Part shown: positions 1 to 7,397 of the stretch, one piece after another
How the letters are laid out: each line of letters opens with the position of its first letter
Position numbering within the stretch: position 1 is the first letter of the stretch
Source: an uncultured Fibrobacter sp.
GTDB lineage: Bacteria > Fibrobacterota > Fibrobacteria > Fibrobacterales > Fibrobacteraceae
Reading direction: 5' to 3'
Length of the DNA stretch: 13,243 bases
Assembly: GCA_937891805.1 (NCBI GenBank)
Contig: CALATK010000271.1
Location: 1 to 13,243 of the forward strand
Program-made: the position numbers and the translations under genes
Notes under the pieces: generated by a model
What the model was told of the DNA's origin: nothing
The model's database searches: none
What the model saw: only the letters and a program-made list of their open reading frames with translations

Positions 1-266
1 CCGTGAAGGCCACCATCGTGCTCCAAAAGGGCTACGAGGCCTCCAAGGAACTGTCCAAGGAAATCCAGCTTTTCGCAAAGAAGATTGCCGCCAGTTACAA
101 GAGCCCACGCATTATCGACTTCGTGACGGAGCTGCCCAAGACCATCAGCGGAAAGATCCGCCGGGCCACCATCCGCGACAAGGATGCTTCGGCACAGGCC
201 GCTGAAAAAGCCGAAGCACAGGCTGGCGAAAGCACCGAAACTTCGTCCGAAAAATCAGAAAACTAA
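1..266 (+). CDS. AMP-forming acyl-CoA synthetase, C-terminal end (5' part outside window)
   Basis: This is the C-terminal end of an ANL-superfamily acyl/acetyl-CoA synthetase, which activates a carboxylic acid to acyl-AMP and then acyl-CoA in the cytoplasm. The frame is open to the left edge, so the GTG at position 3 is an internal Val, not a start. The visible part is the small C-terminal lid domain, ending in the family signature [12 protein letters not shown]. The Lys of SGK is the conserved catalytic Lys of the adenylation half-reaction. After it comes an Ala/Glu/Ser-rich tail of about 35 residues that is unlikely to be part of the fold. The MFS gene starts 21 bases downstream, which suggests an operon that imports and activates one acid. 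The substrate (acetate or a longer or aromatic acid) cannot be read from this fragment. Confidence 0.85.
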   Translation, partial: VKATIVLQKGYEASKELSKEIQLFAKKIAASYKSPRIIDFVTELPKTISGKIRRATIRDKDASAQAAEKAEAQAGESTETSSEKSEN

Positions 267-276
267 CGGCATTCCC

Positions 277-281
277 GGAGG
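277..281 (+). promoter_or_regulatory. Shine-Dalgarno of the MFS gene
   Basis: GGAGG lies 6 bases before the ATG at 288. A nearer ATG at 283 meets a stop after two codons, so 288 is the start. Confidence 0.8.
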
Positions 282-287
282 TATGTC

Positions 288-1454
288 ATGAGCAACCGCG
301 TCCTCAACATCCTCGTTCCGGGAATCGGGCTCCCCCTTTCCCTGGGTACCGTCTATAACTACTCCCAGTACTCCGTCAACATCATGGAGTGCTTCGGCAT
401 TTCAAAGTTCCAGGCGGACATCGGGTTCACCCTGATTATCTTCTTCCTGGGGATGTGCGCCGCTACCTTCGGGCGCATGGTGGAACTGAACCCGAAACGG
501 ATGTCGGTGGTTTCCACCACCTTGTTCGCCATCGGCATGTTCACCCTCTTTGCCGCCACCAAGTTCGGGATACTCCCGCTGTACTACATCGGCTGCTCCT
601 TCATGGGGGCGGGCACAGGCATCGGCTACGTGTGCCCCATCAAGCAGTTGCTTTCCAACTTCAGCGACCACAAGGGCCTGGCCTCGGGCCTTGCCATCAC
701 GGGCTTTGGGGCAGGCAAGTTCGTGGCCGCCCCCGCTATCGAGTACCTGCTGGCAAACTTTGAACTCCCCTACCTGTTCCTGATTCTCGGATGCGCCTTC
801 CTGACGGTCATGTCCGTATGTTCCTGGCTATTCAGGCCCAATCCCGCCTTTATCATGACCAAGAAGACGGCCATTCCCTTCAGGGACCTGGTCCACACCA
901 AGTTCCTCACCATGGAATACGTGTCCATCTGGGTCATGTTCTGCATCAACATTTCCTGCGGACTTGCCCTGATTGCCCAGGAAAAGAGCCTGCTAAAATA
1001 CCTGGGCTTCAAGGAAATCGCCCTCATCATGGCCCTTACCGCCGTGTTCAACGTGCTGGGCCGTTTCGGCATGAGCACTCTTTCTGACTACATCGGCCGA
1101 AAGGGCGCCTACCACTACGTTTGCTCCCTCAGTATCTTGGCGGCGTTCCTCTGCTATACAGAGCAGGCCTGGCTTGCCATTTGCGGTATCATGATGGTGG
1201 AATTCGCCTATGGCGGAAACTTCTCCGTGCTGCCGAGCCTTTTGGCCAAGCGCTTCGGAACCTCCTGCGTTTCCACGGTACACGCCATGACATTATCCGG
1301 CTGGGGTATCGCGGGCATCATCGGTCCTACCCTCGGAAACATCTTTACGGGAAACAACCTGTTCCTGGTGCTAGGCGGGCTTTACCTGTTCGGATTCACC
1401 ATGATGGAAATCTTCGTGAAGAAGGATTCCCACCAGGAGATTAAAGGTGTGTAA
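288..1454 (+). CDS. MFS transporter, oxalate/formate antiporter (OFA)-like
   Basis: A 388-residue inner-membrane carrier of the major facilitator superfamily. Hydropathy by eye gives about 12 membrane segments with a central polar loop near residues 180-200. The N-terminal SLGTVYNYSQY, the GAGTGIGYVCPIKQL stretch followed by a DHKGLASGLAITGFG motif, and the later LSDYIGRKG loop are what I recognise from OFA-family carriers, which exchange or import small carboxylates. It follows the acyl-CoA synthetase by 21 bases with a strong SD, so a role in carboxylate uptake before CoA activation is a reasonable inference. The substrate is not determined by the sequence. The length is slightly short but within the MFS range. 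It ends just before a perfect hairpin at 1461-1481 and converges with hemL. Confidence 0.85.
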   Translation: MSNRVLNILVPGIGLPLSLGTVYNYSQYSVNIMECFGISKFQADIGFTLIIFFLGMCAATFGRMVELNPKRMSVVSTTLFAIGMFTLFAATKFGILPLYYIGCSFMGAGTGIGYVCPIKQLLSNFSDHKGLASGLAITGFGAGKFVAAPAIEYLLANFELPYLFLILGCAFLTVMSVCSWLFRPNPAFIMTKKTAIPFRDLVHTKFLTMEYVSIWVMFCINISCGLALIAQEKSLLKYLGFKEIALIMALTAVFNVLGRFGMSTLSDYIGRKGAYHYVCSLSILAAFLCYTEQAWLAICGIMMVEFAYGGNFSVLPSLLAKRFGTSCVSTVHAMTLSGWGIAGIIGPTLGNIFTGNNLFLVLGGLYLFGFTMMEIFVKKDSHQEIKGV

Positions 1455-1460
1455 AAGGAG

Positions 1461-1481
1461 ATGCCCGACCAAGTCGGGCAT
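1461..1481. repeat. Perfect hairpin (REP-like) between convergent MFS and hemL genes
   Basis: ATGCCCGAC / GTCGGGCAT form a perfect 9-bp stem around a CAA loop. There is no T-tract on either side, so this is not a classical intrinsic terminator. It looks like a small palindromic repeat of the type scattered through many genomes, placed where two convergent transcripts end. It may protect or stop 3' ends. Confidence 0.7.
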
Positions 1482-1501
1482 GACAACGCCAACGATAAAT
1501 C

Positions 1502-2788
1502 CTATAGGCTCTTGAAAACTTTCCTGGCGGCATCAACGGTACGGTTGATGTCGTTTTCTGTATGGGCGGCACTTACGAAGATGGCTTCGAACTGGCTTGG
1601 CGCCAGGTAGATTCCCTGGTCCAGCATGCCCAAGAAATACCTGCGGAACAGTTCCAGGTCGGATTTTTGCACGTCGGCAAAACACGTGACCGGACCTTCG
1701 GTAAAGAAGATACAGCCCATGGAGCCTACCTGGTTTGTAGAAATTGCAATCCCTGCAGAGGCGGCAACGTCCTTAAGGCCTTCGAGCAAGCGCTTGGTCA
1801 TGGCTTCGGCGTGAGCGTAATATTCTGGATGACTATGCAGTTCACGCATAGTGGAAAGTCCCGCCGCCATGGCCACCGGATTCCCGGAAAGGGTTCCTGC
1901 CTGGTAGATTCCGCCCAAGGGAGCAATCTGCTGCATCACGTCCAGTCGACCACCGTAGGCACCTACCGGCATGCCTCCGCCGATAATCTTTCCGAAGGTG
2001 GTCAGGTCCGGCTTGATGCCGTACAGCCCCTGGGCACAGTGAATCCCTACTCGGAAACCCGTCATCACCTCATCTACAATCAAAAGGGCGCCGTGTTTCT
2101 TGGTCTCTTCGGAAAGGGCCTGCAAGAATTCTGGCTTAGCGGGCACTACCCCCATATTCCCGGCCACAGGCTCCACGATCACGCCGGCGATTTCGTCGCC
2201 AATCTTGTCGAACAGTTCCTTCACTCCCGCCACATCGTTGTACTGTAGCGTCAAGGTGTACTTGGCCAGGTCGGCGGGTACCCCCTTGCTACTGGGCTTG
2301 CCCGTGGTGAGCATTCCCGAGCCCGCCTTGATGAGTAAACTATCGCTATGGCCGTGGTAACAGCCCTCAAATTTCACGATCTTGTCACGACCGGTAAACC
2401 CACGTGCCGCTCGGATAGCGCTCATGGTGGCCTCGGTCCCGCTGTTCACCATGCGAATCATTTCCACGCTGGGCACAAGGCTCATCACCAGCTTGGCCAG
2501 TTCCGATTCCAGGCCGCAGGGTGCCCCGAAACTGAGCCCATTCTTGGCGGTCTCTTCCACCGCTTTGATAACCGCGTCGTGGGCGTGTCCCAAAAGCATG
2601 GGGCCCCAGCTGCCCACGTAATCGATGTAGTCGTTGCCGTCCACGTCGTAGATGTGGCTTCCCTTGGCGCGGGCAATAAAAGGAGGTGTGGCCCCCACAT
2701 TGCTGTATGCACGGACGGGGCTGTTCACGCCGCCGGGCATCAGGGTCTTGGCTTCGGTAAAGAGTTTTTCGCTAATGGAGTGGTTCAT
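1502..2788 (-). CDS. hemL: Glutamate-1-semialdehyde 2,1-aminomutase
   Basis: A class-III PLP aminotransferase-fold enzyme that converts glutamate-1-semialdehyde to 5-aminolevulinate, the last step of the C5 route to tetrapyrroles, in the cytoplasm. The full-length 428 residues begin [10 protein letters not shown] and contain the family's [12 protein letters not shown]-terminus, the [19 protein letters not shown] cofactor region, the [10 protein letters not shown] motif and the PLP-binding Lys267 in [17 protein letters not shown] choose ATG 2788 because the homology starts there. The in-frame TTG at 2797 lies inside the presumed -10 box. No SD is visible. A TATTTT hexamer sits 7 bases before the ATG. 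hemB lies one gene upstream on the same strand. Confidence 0.96.
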   Translation of the reverse strand: MNHSISEKLFTEAKTLMPGGVNSPVRAYSNVGATPPFIARAKGSHIYDVDGNDYIDYVGSWGPMLLGHAHDAVIKAVEETAKNGLSFGAPCGLESELAKLVMSLVPSVEMIRMVNSGTEATMSAIRAARGFTGRDKIVKFEGCYHGHSDSLLIKAGSGMLTTGKPSSKGVPADLAKYTLTLQYNDVAGVKELFDKIGDEIAGVIVEPVAGNMGVVPAKPEFLQALSEETKKHGALLIVDEVMTGFRVGIHCAQGLYGIKPDLTTFGKIIGGGMPVGAYGGRLDVMQQIAPLGGIYQAGTLSGNPVAMAAGLSTMRELHSHPEYYAHAEAMTKRLLEGLKDVAASAGIAISTNQVGSMGCIFFTEGPVTCFADVQKSDLELFRRYFLGMLDQGIYLAPSQFEAIFVSAAHTENDINRTVDAARKVFKSL

Positions 2789-2795
2789 AGACCCC

Positions 2796-2801
2796 AAAAT
2801 A
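2796..2801 (-). promoter_or_regulatory. Putative -10 box of hemL, leaderless arrangement
   Basis: On the minus strand, TATTTT is followed by 7 bases (GGGGTCT) and then the hemL ATG. This spacing puts transcription initiation at or next to the start codon. The box directly follows the terminator hairpin of the lipoprotein gene. Confidence 0.5.
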
Positions 2802-2802
2802 G

Positions 2803-2832
2803 AAAATCCGACCCAGAGGGCCGGACTTTTTT
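2803..2832 (-). terminator. Intrinsic terminator of the lipoprotein gene, possibly bidirectional
   Basis: TCCG-A-CCC (2807-2814) pairs with GGG-C-CGGA (2818-2825), with one A/C mismatch and an AGA loop. It is flanked by A4 (2803-2806) and T6 (2827-2832), so on the minus strand the hairpin is followed by TTTT. It lies between the lipoprotein stop and the hemL start. Confidence 0.65.
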
Positions 2833-2855
2833 AAGCATACCTGTTTTACAAACGA

Positions 2856-3179
2856 TTATTCAGCAGACATCTTATTGAAGTTTTCGCAACCTGCTTCAGC
2901 CATTTTCTTCAGGTCATCAGCTGTAAGTTCTCCGGCATCTTCTTCCGTGTTATTCTCGGGGAAGTCGGAATAGGTAATGAGAATCTTATCGCCTTCAAGT
3001 TTCCAAGTCGTTTCACTAGTACCATAGCCCGGAACCGTCTGCACCATCGTTGCAGAGTTTTCTCCCGTCTTGACTTCGCACTTGGGGTCGGAACCACCAC
3101 CGGAGGAAGAAGAGTCATCGCCACAAGCGGTGAAGATAGCGGCAGCGCCGAGAGCGGCAAGAAGCATGAGTTTTTTCAT
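2856..3179 (-). CDS. Small secreted lipoprotein, unknown function
   Basis: A 107-residue protein with a type II signal peptide: a KK n-region, a hydrophobic core LMLLAALGAAAIF, and the lipobox FTAC with the lipidated Cys at about residue 19. The Cys is followed by GDDSSSSGGG, a flexible low-complexity linker that I associate with Fibrobacter lipoproteins. The mature part, about 75 residues, is acidic and has two further Cys (PKCEVK and AGCENF) that could form a disulfide. No catalytic motif is visible. The start ATG is preceded by GGAG at a 7-base spacing. It is probably anchored in the outer membrane or the periplasmic face. It lies between hemB and hemL, but its own AT-rich upstream region and downstream terminator suggest separate transcription. 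Confidence 0.85.
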   Translation of the reverse strand: MKKLMLLAALGAAAIFTACGDDSSSSGGGSDPKCEVKTGENSATMVQTVPGYGTSETTWKLEGDKILITYSDFPENNTEEDAGELTADDLKKMAEAGCENFNKMSAE

Positions 3180-3197
3180 TTTTTTTCTCCATTGAAC

Positions 3198-3211
3198 GCA
3201 AATAAATTTGC
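3198..3211. promoter_or_regulatory. 14-bp palindrome upstream of the lipoprotein gene
   Basis: GCAAAT-AA-ATTTGC is a perfect inverted repeat just upstream of the SD of the lipoprotein gene, in a 112-bp AT-rich stretch (3180-3291). It could be an operator or overlap the promoter. The A/T richness makes a chance palindrome possible. Confidence 0.3.
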
Positions 3212-3291
3212 TTTGTTAAAATGTTGTAATCAATTTATATTTTTTTTTGCACTAATAACAAATCAACACACAAAAAATCGTAAAAATAAAA

Positions 3292-4257
3292 TTACAATAA
3301 TCCTTTCCCCAACGCTTCCTTGGCGTGGTAGGTGATGATAATGTCGGCGCCCGCCCGCTTGAATGCAAGCAGGTTTTCACGAATGATGGCATCTTCGTCG
3401 ATAAGGCCAAGGTTTGCGGCAGCCTTCACCATGGCGTATTCACCGCTCACGTTGTAAACGGCCACCGGCACATCGCTGATTTCGGCGGTCTGGCGGAGCA
3501 CATCCAAGAAGGCAAGACCCGGCTTCACCATCACGATGTCTGCACCTTCTTCCAGGTCCAATTCCACTTCGCGCAAGGCCTCACGACCGTTACGCACATC
3601 CATCTGGTAGCCCTTGCGGTTGCCGCACTGGGGCGCAGAACCGGCCGCCTCGCGGAACGGTCCGTAATAGGCGCTGGCAAATTTCGCGCTGTAAGACATG
3701 ATCGGAGTGTTCTTGAAACCGTTCTCGTCCAGTTTTTCGCGGATAGCCACCACGCGGCCGTCCATCATGTCGCTGGGCGCCACCATGTCGGCTCCTGCCA
3801 CCGCATGGGAAAGTGCTGTTTTCGCCAAGAGTTCCAGGGTAGCGTCGTTATCCACTTCGCCGTCCTTCAAGATGCCGCAATGACCGTGGCTCATGTATTC
3901 GCAGAGGCATACGTCGGTAATGATGTAGAGTTCCGGGAACCTGGCCTTCAGGGCACGGACCGCGCGCTGGATAATACCGTCATCGTCGTAGGCGGAACTC
4001 GCCATTTCGTCTTTCATGTCAGGAATGCCAAACAGCAAGATAGACTTGAGCCCAAGGGCAGCATAACCGTCCACTTCTTTCAGAAGCTCGTCGATAGAAA
4101 AGCGGAACTGCCCCGGCATAGACGGAATTTCTTCCTTGATTCCCGAACCTTCCTTTACAAACAGGGGGTACACCAGAGACGAGGGATTCACGGCGGTTTC
4201 CGCAACCATATTCCGGATGGTTTCGTTCTTGCGCAAGCGACGGGGACGTTTAATCAT
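3292..4257 (-). CDS. hemB: Porphobilinogen synthase (delta-aminolevulinic acid dehydratase)
   Basis: Condenses two 5-aminolevulinate molecules to porphobilinogen, directly after HemL in tetrapyrrole synthesis. It has 321 residues, the normal family length, starting MIKRPRRLRKNETIRNMV. The Schiff-base lysines are visible: Lys192 in SYSAKFASAYYGPFR and Lys245 in MVKPG. The zinc-type motif DVCLCEYMSHGHCG gives Cys117, Cys119 and Cys127, so this is the Zn-dependent class, not the Asp/Mg class. The frame stays open up to a TTG at 4332, but the extra 25 residues are not family-like and would cross the promoter. No clear SD precedes ATG 4257. The 5' UTR predicted from the TATATTGG box is about 40 bases. 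Confidence 0.96.
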   Translation of the reverse strand: MIKRPRRLRKNETIRNMVAETAVNPSSLVYPLFVKEGSGIKEEIPSMPGQFRFSIDELLKEVDGYAALGLKSILLFGIPDMKDEMASSAYDDDGIIQRAVRALKARFPELYIITDVCLCEYMSHGHCGILKDGEVDNDATLELLAKTALSHAVAGADMVAPSDMMDGRVVAIREKLDENGFKNTPIMSYSAKFASAYYGPFREAAGSAPQCGNRKGYQMDVRNGREALREVELDLEEGADIVMVKPGLAFLDVLRQTAEISDVPVAVYNVSGEYAMVKAAANLGLIDEDAIIRENLLAFKRAGADIIITYHAKEALGKGLL

Positions 4258-4301
4258 TTTCAGGCCTTGGGTTTTCTGGATTACACAAAACTGTCTAGCG
4301 T

Positions 4302-4333
4302 CCAATATAAAAAAACAGACGCATCCAAGCAAA
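4302..4333 (-). promoter_or_regulatory. Putative hemB promoter, TTTG-N20-TATATTGG
   Basis: On the minus strand TTTG (4330-4333) is followed by 20 bases and TATATTGG (4302-4309). This resembles the Bacteroidota -33/-7 pattern TTTG ... TAnnTTTG. The TTTG is part of the T-tract of the terminator at 4331-4360, so promoter and upstream terminator overlap. Confidence 0.5.
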
Positions 4334-4360
4334 AAAAGACGGCCAAAGCCGTCTTTTTTT
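4331..4360 (-). terminator. Strong intrinsic terminator of the DUF3078-like gene
   Basis: GACGGC (4338-4343) and GCCGTC (4348-4353) form a perfect stem around CAAA, flanked by A7 and T7, so it works in either direction. It follows the stop of the minus-strand gene at 4381 and precedes hemB. Confidence 0.9.
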
Positions 4361-4380
4361 CGCGTCGATTAGCCGCTAAA

Positions 4381-5277
4381 CTAGAACCAGCGCCAGGTCA
4401 AGCCAAAGAGCACCATGGTCTTGTACTGGGCATCCTCGTCCCTGTCGTAGTCGTAGGCCATGTCGTAACCCACCTGGACTTCGATAAGGGGAGCAATCAT
4501 AATGGAGAGCAAGTTTTCCCATAGTCCATCAATCTGCTCGACCCCTTCAAAGTTGCAGAATGCCCAGAGACGGGTCTTGAAGGTTACGATGTCGGAGAGG
4601 TTGTACTTGAACTCGGTAATGGATTCGAGACCGGGTTCGTCCCTAAATTCCTTGATTTGGTCCTTACGCCCGGCAGCAACCTTTTCGGCGTAATGGACAT
4701 CGGCATAGCCGTAACCCTTGGAGATTGTCATGCGGTTTGCAAAGCCCAGGCGCTGGGAGAAGTTGTCATTAGGAATGTAGGCAAGGCCTGCCACCTGAGT
4801 TTCGTAAGCGGGGTCCATGAAGCTGGACACGGCCTTCTTTACCTCATCACCGTTCTCATCTTCGCTGTAGGCATAGCCTGCCATCATCTGTGTTTCGAAC
4901 CGGTTTCCGATGTAGGGCTTCAAAACCTCGGTCATGTTGAAGTCCAGCATGGACTCCCAGAACAGTCTGTCTGCCGACTTGCGCTTGCCTAGACCTTTGG
5001 TCCAGGTTTGTCCCAAATCGATATCTATCAAGTTGCGCCAGTTGGCCACCTTCCACTTTCCCTGCACGTCGGCATCGTAGGTAATGAGCCAGTTGTAATT
5101 GGATGTCCCGTCCTGCTGCCAATTGTTGTAGTTATAGAAATTGTACCTGACAGCAGCCACCACGTCAGCGGTCCAGTTTTCGGGCAAAGCTCCTTCGAAC
5201 ATGCCACCTTCGGCATGAGCGGTTGTTGCAGATGTCAAGGCAGCAAGGCCAAACAGAATCAATGATTTCAGTTTCAT
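4381..5277 (-). CDS. Outer-membrane protein, DUF3078-like
   Basis: A 298-residue exported protein. Residues 1-22 are a classical signal peptide with cleavage predicted after AHA. The mature protein has many aromatic residues in alternating patterns. It includes the NWQQDGTSNYNWLITYDADVQGKW type of strand-turn-strand stretch near residues 50-75 that I associate with DUF3078, and ends TWRWF, an aromatic C-terminus typical of beta-barrels inserted by BamA. The function of this family is unknown. The ATG at 5277 has a GAGG SD at a 6-base spacing and a short 5' UTR. It is transcribed alone, divergently from another small envelope gene, and ended by a strong terminator. The family call is moderately sure; the beta-barrel inference is stronger. 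Confidence 0.8.
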   Translation of the reverse strand: MKLKSLILFGLAALTSATTAHAEGGMFEGALPENWTADVVAAVRYNFYNYNNWQQDGTSNYNWLITYDADVQGKWKVANWRNLIDIDLGQTWTKGLGKRKSADRLFWESMLDFNMTEVLKPYIGNRFETQMMAGYAYSEDENGDEVKKAVSSFMDPAYETQVAGLAYIPNDNFSQRLGFANRMTISKGYGYADVHYAEKVAAGRKDQIKEFRDEPGLESITEFKYNLSDIVTFKTRLWAFCNFEGVEQIDGLWENLLSIMIAPLIEVQVGYDMAYDYDRDEDAQYKTMVLFGLTWRWF

Positions 5278-5297
5278 AGTTTTCCTCTCTATAGCAC

Positions 5298-5328
5298 CAA
5301 AGATAGAATATTTGCGCCGAAATGCAAC
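5298..5328 (-). promoter_or_regulatory. Putative promoter of the DUF3078-like gene
   Basis: On the minus strand GTTG (5325-5328), 19 bases, then TATCTTTG (5298-5305). This matches TAnnTTTG exactly and the -33 TTTG with one mismatch. The SD and ATG follow about 20 bases downstream. Confidence 0.5.
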
Positions 5329-5336
5329 GGCTTTGC

Positions 5337-5342
5337 TATTAT
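5337..5342 (+). promoter_or_regulatory. Putative -10 box of the small beta-barrel gene
   Basis: TATTAT lies 6 bases before the ATG at 5349, the same near-leaderless layout as radA. A TTTG at 5311-5314 is 22 bases upstream of it. Confidence 0.4.
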
Positions 5343-5348
5343 TGTGAC

Positions 5349-5876
5349 ATGTTTAACGGAAGTTCAATTAAGCAGATTGCGCTTTTGCTTGCCCTGCTTG
5401 CGAGCCTTTCTTTTGGGGAACCCTCGCCTTCAAGCAGTCCTATACGCGTTGCAGCAGGGGCCTCCGTCGGCAGGCTGACTCCCGTTATGGCGACCTTCGG
5501 CCTTGGCTACCGAAATGCCATCCTATACGTGGAAGGCATGGGAGTCCACAAAAACGACAATGACTTCTGGTGTGGCCTGCGGGGCGCTATCGCCTGGACC
5601 CTATTTTGGGGCAAGCCTTTCAGCTTGGACCTGGGAGCAAGCGGCGGCTACGAATATGCTCGGTCACCCAACAGGGTGCACCAGGCACTGAACAAGGCGA
5701 ATGACCTTACGGTGGTTTTCCCGTACAACTACAAGGAATCCCTTGACATCGGTGTAGAAATCCGGGCTCACCTTTACGGTTTTTACAGCCAGGTGGGCTA
5801 CCCCCTCCATCATTTCCGCAAGCACGACGAACCCAGCCTCACCTGGAGGATGGGCTACATGGTTCATCTGTATTAA
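5349..5876 (+). CDS. Small exported protein, predicted outer-membrane beta-barrel
   Basis: A 175-residue protein beginning MFNGSSIKQIALLLALLASLSFG, a signal peptide with cleavage near SFG. I prefer ATG 5349 to the in-frame ATG at 5322 because the latter adds a Cys/Tyr-rich stretch before the n-region and would overlap the putative -10 box. The mature part alternates small/polar and aromatic residues (GLGYRNAILYVEGMGV, GASGGYEYA, HLYGFYSQVGYPL) and ends MGYMVHLY with an aromatic last residue. These are signs of a compact beta-barrel in the outer membrane. I do not recognise a named family. It is divergent from the DUF3078-like gene across a 71-base gap, so the two may share regulation, but no common operator is obvious. 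Confidence 0.75.
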   Translation: MFNGSSIKQIALLLALLASLSFGEPSPSSSPIRVAAGASVGRLTPVMATFGLGYRNAILYVEGMGVHKNDNDFWCGLRGAIAWTLFWGKPFSLDLGASGGYEYARSPNRVHQALNKANDLTVVFPYNYKESLDIGVEIRAHLYGFYSQVGYPLHHFRKHDEPSLTWRMGYMVHLY

Positions 5877-5971
5877 GGCTTGGCCAAAGGTTTTGCCTCT
5901 TCCCTTTCCAAAATTACTGCATTTTTGTACACCATTTTTCGAAATGTCATGTTTTGTCATGGCGTTTTAGT

Positions 5972-5977
5972 TATATT
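5972..5977 (+). promoter_or_regulatory. Putative -10 box of radA, leaderless arrangement
   Basis: TATATT, then 7 bases (AGTGCAC), then ATG 5985. No SD is visible. Two direct copies of TGTCATG (5945-5951 and 5955-5961) lie one helical turn apart just upstream and could bind a regulator. Confidence 0.5.
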
Positions 5978-5984
5978 AGTGCAC

Positions 5985-7379
5985 ATGGTAGCAGTAGTCA
6001 AAAACAAGTCTAAAAAAGAACTGGTGTATCTTTGCACCGAATGCGGAAACACCACCCCCAAGTGGGCGGGCAAGTGCCCCTTTTGCGGAGCCTGGAGCAC
6101 CCTGAAAGAACATTCCGTCGAAATCACACCGGAGGGCGTCCGTTCTGGCCGGGGGCTAGGTGGGCCCGTACACCAGGTGGTGGCCCTGAAAGACGTGGCC
6201 GCCGAAGACACCCGGCGGCTCAGTACCGCTAACAGCGAGCTGGACCGGGTCCTGGGGGGCGGCTTTGCGCCCGGCTCCCTGGTGCTTATCGGCGGCGACC
6301 CGGGCATCGGAAAGTCCACGCTGGTGCTTTCCACCCTGGCGGTGATGAACGCCGCCGGAGTCAAGAGCCTGTATGTGAGCGGCGAAGAGAGCGCCGTCCA
6401 GGTGAAGCTCCGGAGCGAACGACTGAATGTGGCCGGTAGCGACATGCTTCTGCTGTGCGAGACCAGCCTAGAAAAAATCCTGGACGAGGCCCAAAAGGTC
6501 AAACCCCAGATTCTGGTCATCGACTCCATCCAGACGGTCTACAAGCAGGACCTTTCCGGCACGCCGGGCTCCATGTCCCAACTCCGGGAATGCACCCTGG
6601 ACCTGATGGTCTTTGCCAAGAACACGGGCTGCATCACCGTGCTCATCGGGCACGTGACCAAAGACGGCCAGATTGCAGGCCCTCGCATCTTGGAGCACAT
6701 GGTAGATACGGTCATCTACTTCGAGGGCGACCGGAATCACCAGTACCGCATTATTCGCTCCATCAAGAACCGCTTTGGCGCCACCGACGAAATCGGCGTG
6801 CTGGAAATGACGGGCCACGGCCTCACTCCCGTGCTGAACCCGAGCCTCGTGTTCCTGCAGCAAGGGACTCCCCCTACCCCAGGCAACGTGGTATGCTGTA
6901 CCATGGAAGGCACCCGTGCCATGCTTTTCGAGACACAGGCCCTTGTGAGCCAGACCAGTTTTGCCGTACCCCAGCGGGTGGCGGCGGGCATCGACCCCAA
7001 GCGACTCACCATCATCCTCGCCCTGCTGGAGAAATTCGGCGGCATTTCCATAGGGGCCTCCGACGTGTTTGCCAGCATCGCAGGCGGCATGAAGGTGAAC
7101 GACACTTCTTCGGACTTGGCCCTCGCCCTCGCCATCGTGAGTAACCATCTGGGGATTCCCGTGCCGAGGCAGACCATCGCCATGGGAGAACTGGGGCTTT
7201 CCGGCGAAATCCGCAGCGTCCACCTTTTGGAGCAGCGGCTGAAAGAGGCCAAACGCCTGGGAATGAACCAGGCCCTAATTCCCGGAAACGGAAAACTCCC
7301 CGAAAGGATTCAGGGAGTTGAAATTGTGAAAGTCAGCACCATCGCCGACGCCGTCAAGTGGGTTATGGACCGACAGTAA
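5985..7379 (+). CDS. radA: DNA repair protein RadA
   Basis: A RecA-like ATPase that helps branch migration of recombination intermediates. It has 464 residues with all RadA/Sms parts in order. A C4 zinc finger (Cys17, Cys20, Cys31, Cys34) opens with CTECGNTTPKWAGKCPFC. Walker A GGDPGIGKST spans residues 103-112, with Lys110. The family-specific KNRFG is near 261-265. The C-terminal Lon-like domain contains GGISIGASDVFASIAGG and GELGLSGEIR. The frame is open 35 codons upstream, but those residues do not resemble RadA, and ATG 5985 gives the normal length. It converges with the dCMP deaminase gene, with only 18 bases between stops. Confidence 0.96.
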   Translation: MVAVVKNKSKKELVYLCTECGNTTPKWAGKCPFCGAWSTLKEHSVEITPEGVRSGRGLGGPVHQVVALKDVAAEDTRRLSTANSELDRVLGGGFAPGSLVLIGGDPGIGKSTLVLSTLAVMNAAGVKSLYVSGEESAVQVKLRSERLNVAGSDMLLLCETSLEKILDEAQKVKPQILVIDSIQTVYKQDLSGTPGSMSQLRECTLDLMVFAKNTGCITVLIGHVTKDGQIAGPRILEHMVDTVIYFEGDRNHQYRIIRSIKNRFGATDEIGVLEMTGHGLTPVLNPSLVFLQQGTPPTPGNVVCCTMEGTRAMLFETQALVSQTSFAVPQRVAAGIDPKRLTIILALLEKFGGISIGASDVFASIAGGMKVNDTSSDLALALAIVSNHLGIPVPRQTIAMGELGLSGEIRSVHLLEQRLKEAKRLGMNQALIPGNGKLPERIQGVEIVKVSTIADAVKWVMDRQ

Positions 7380-7391
7380 CGGCACCGTTAC
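7376..7391. repeat. Inverted repeat between convergent radA and deaminase genes
   Basis: GTAACGG-CA-CCGTTAC is a perfect 7-bp inverted repeat that includes the radA stop codon. It has no T-tract. It could be a shared 3'-end hairpin, but proof of termination is lacking. Confidence 0.4.
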
Positions 7392-7397
7392 GCGGGT

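Noticed and set aside
1562..2248. 228-codon plus-strand frame opposite hemL
   Set aside because: Antisense shadow of hemL; no SD, no recognisable domain.
4258..4332. N-terminal extension of hemB from a TTG
   Set aside because: It crosses the putative promoter and starts inside the upstream terminator. HemB homology begins at the ATG at 4257.
3325..4524. Long 399-codon plus-strand frame opposite hemB
   Set aside because: It is antisense to hemB and to the terminator, has no family-like motifs and is His-rich as expected from the complementary frame of GC-rich coding DNA.
5880..5910. Possible terminator after the beta-barrel gene (GGCC...TTTTGCC)
   Set aside because: The stem has a mismatch, almost no loop and no clear T-tract.
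5880..5984. N-terminal extension of radA
   Set aside because: The extra 35 residues do not resemble RadA, and the promoter-like TATATT lies inside them. ATG 5985 gives the family length.
5978..5984. GTGCAC at the radA start as part of a LexA site
   Set aside because: I recall the Fibrobacter SOS box as TGCNC-N4-GTGCA. Only the right half is present; the left half is missing.
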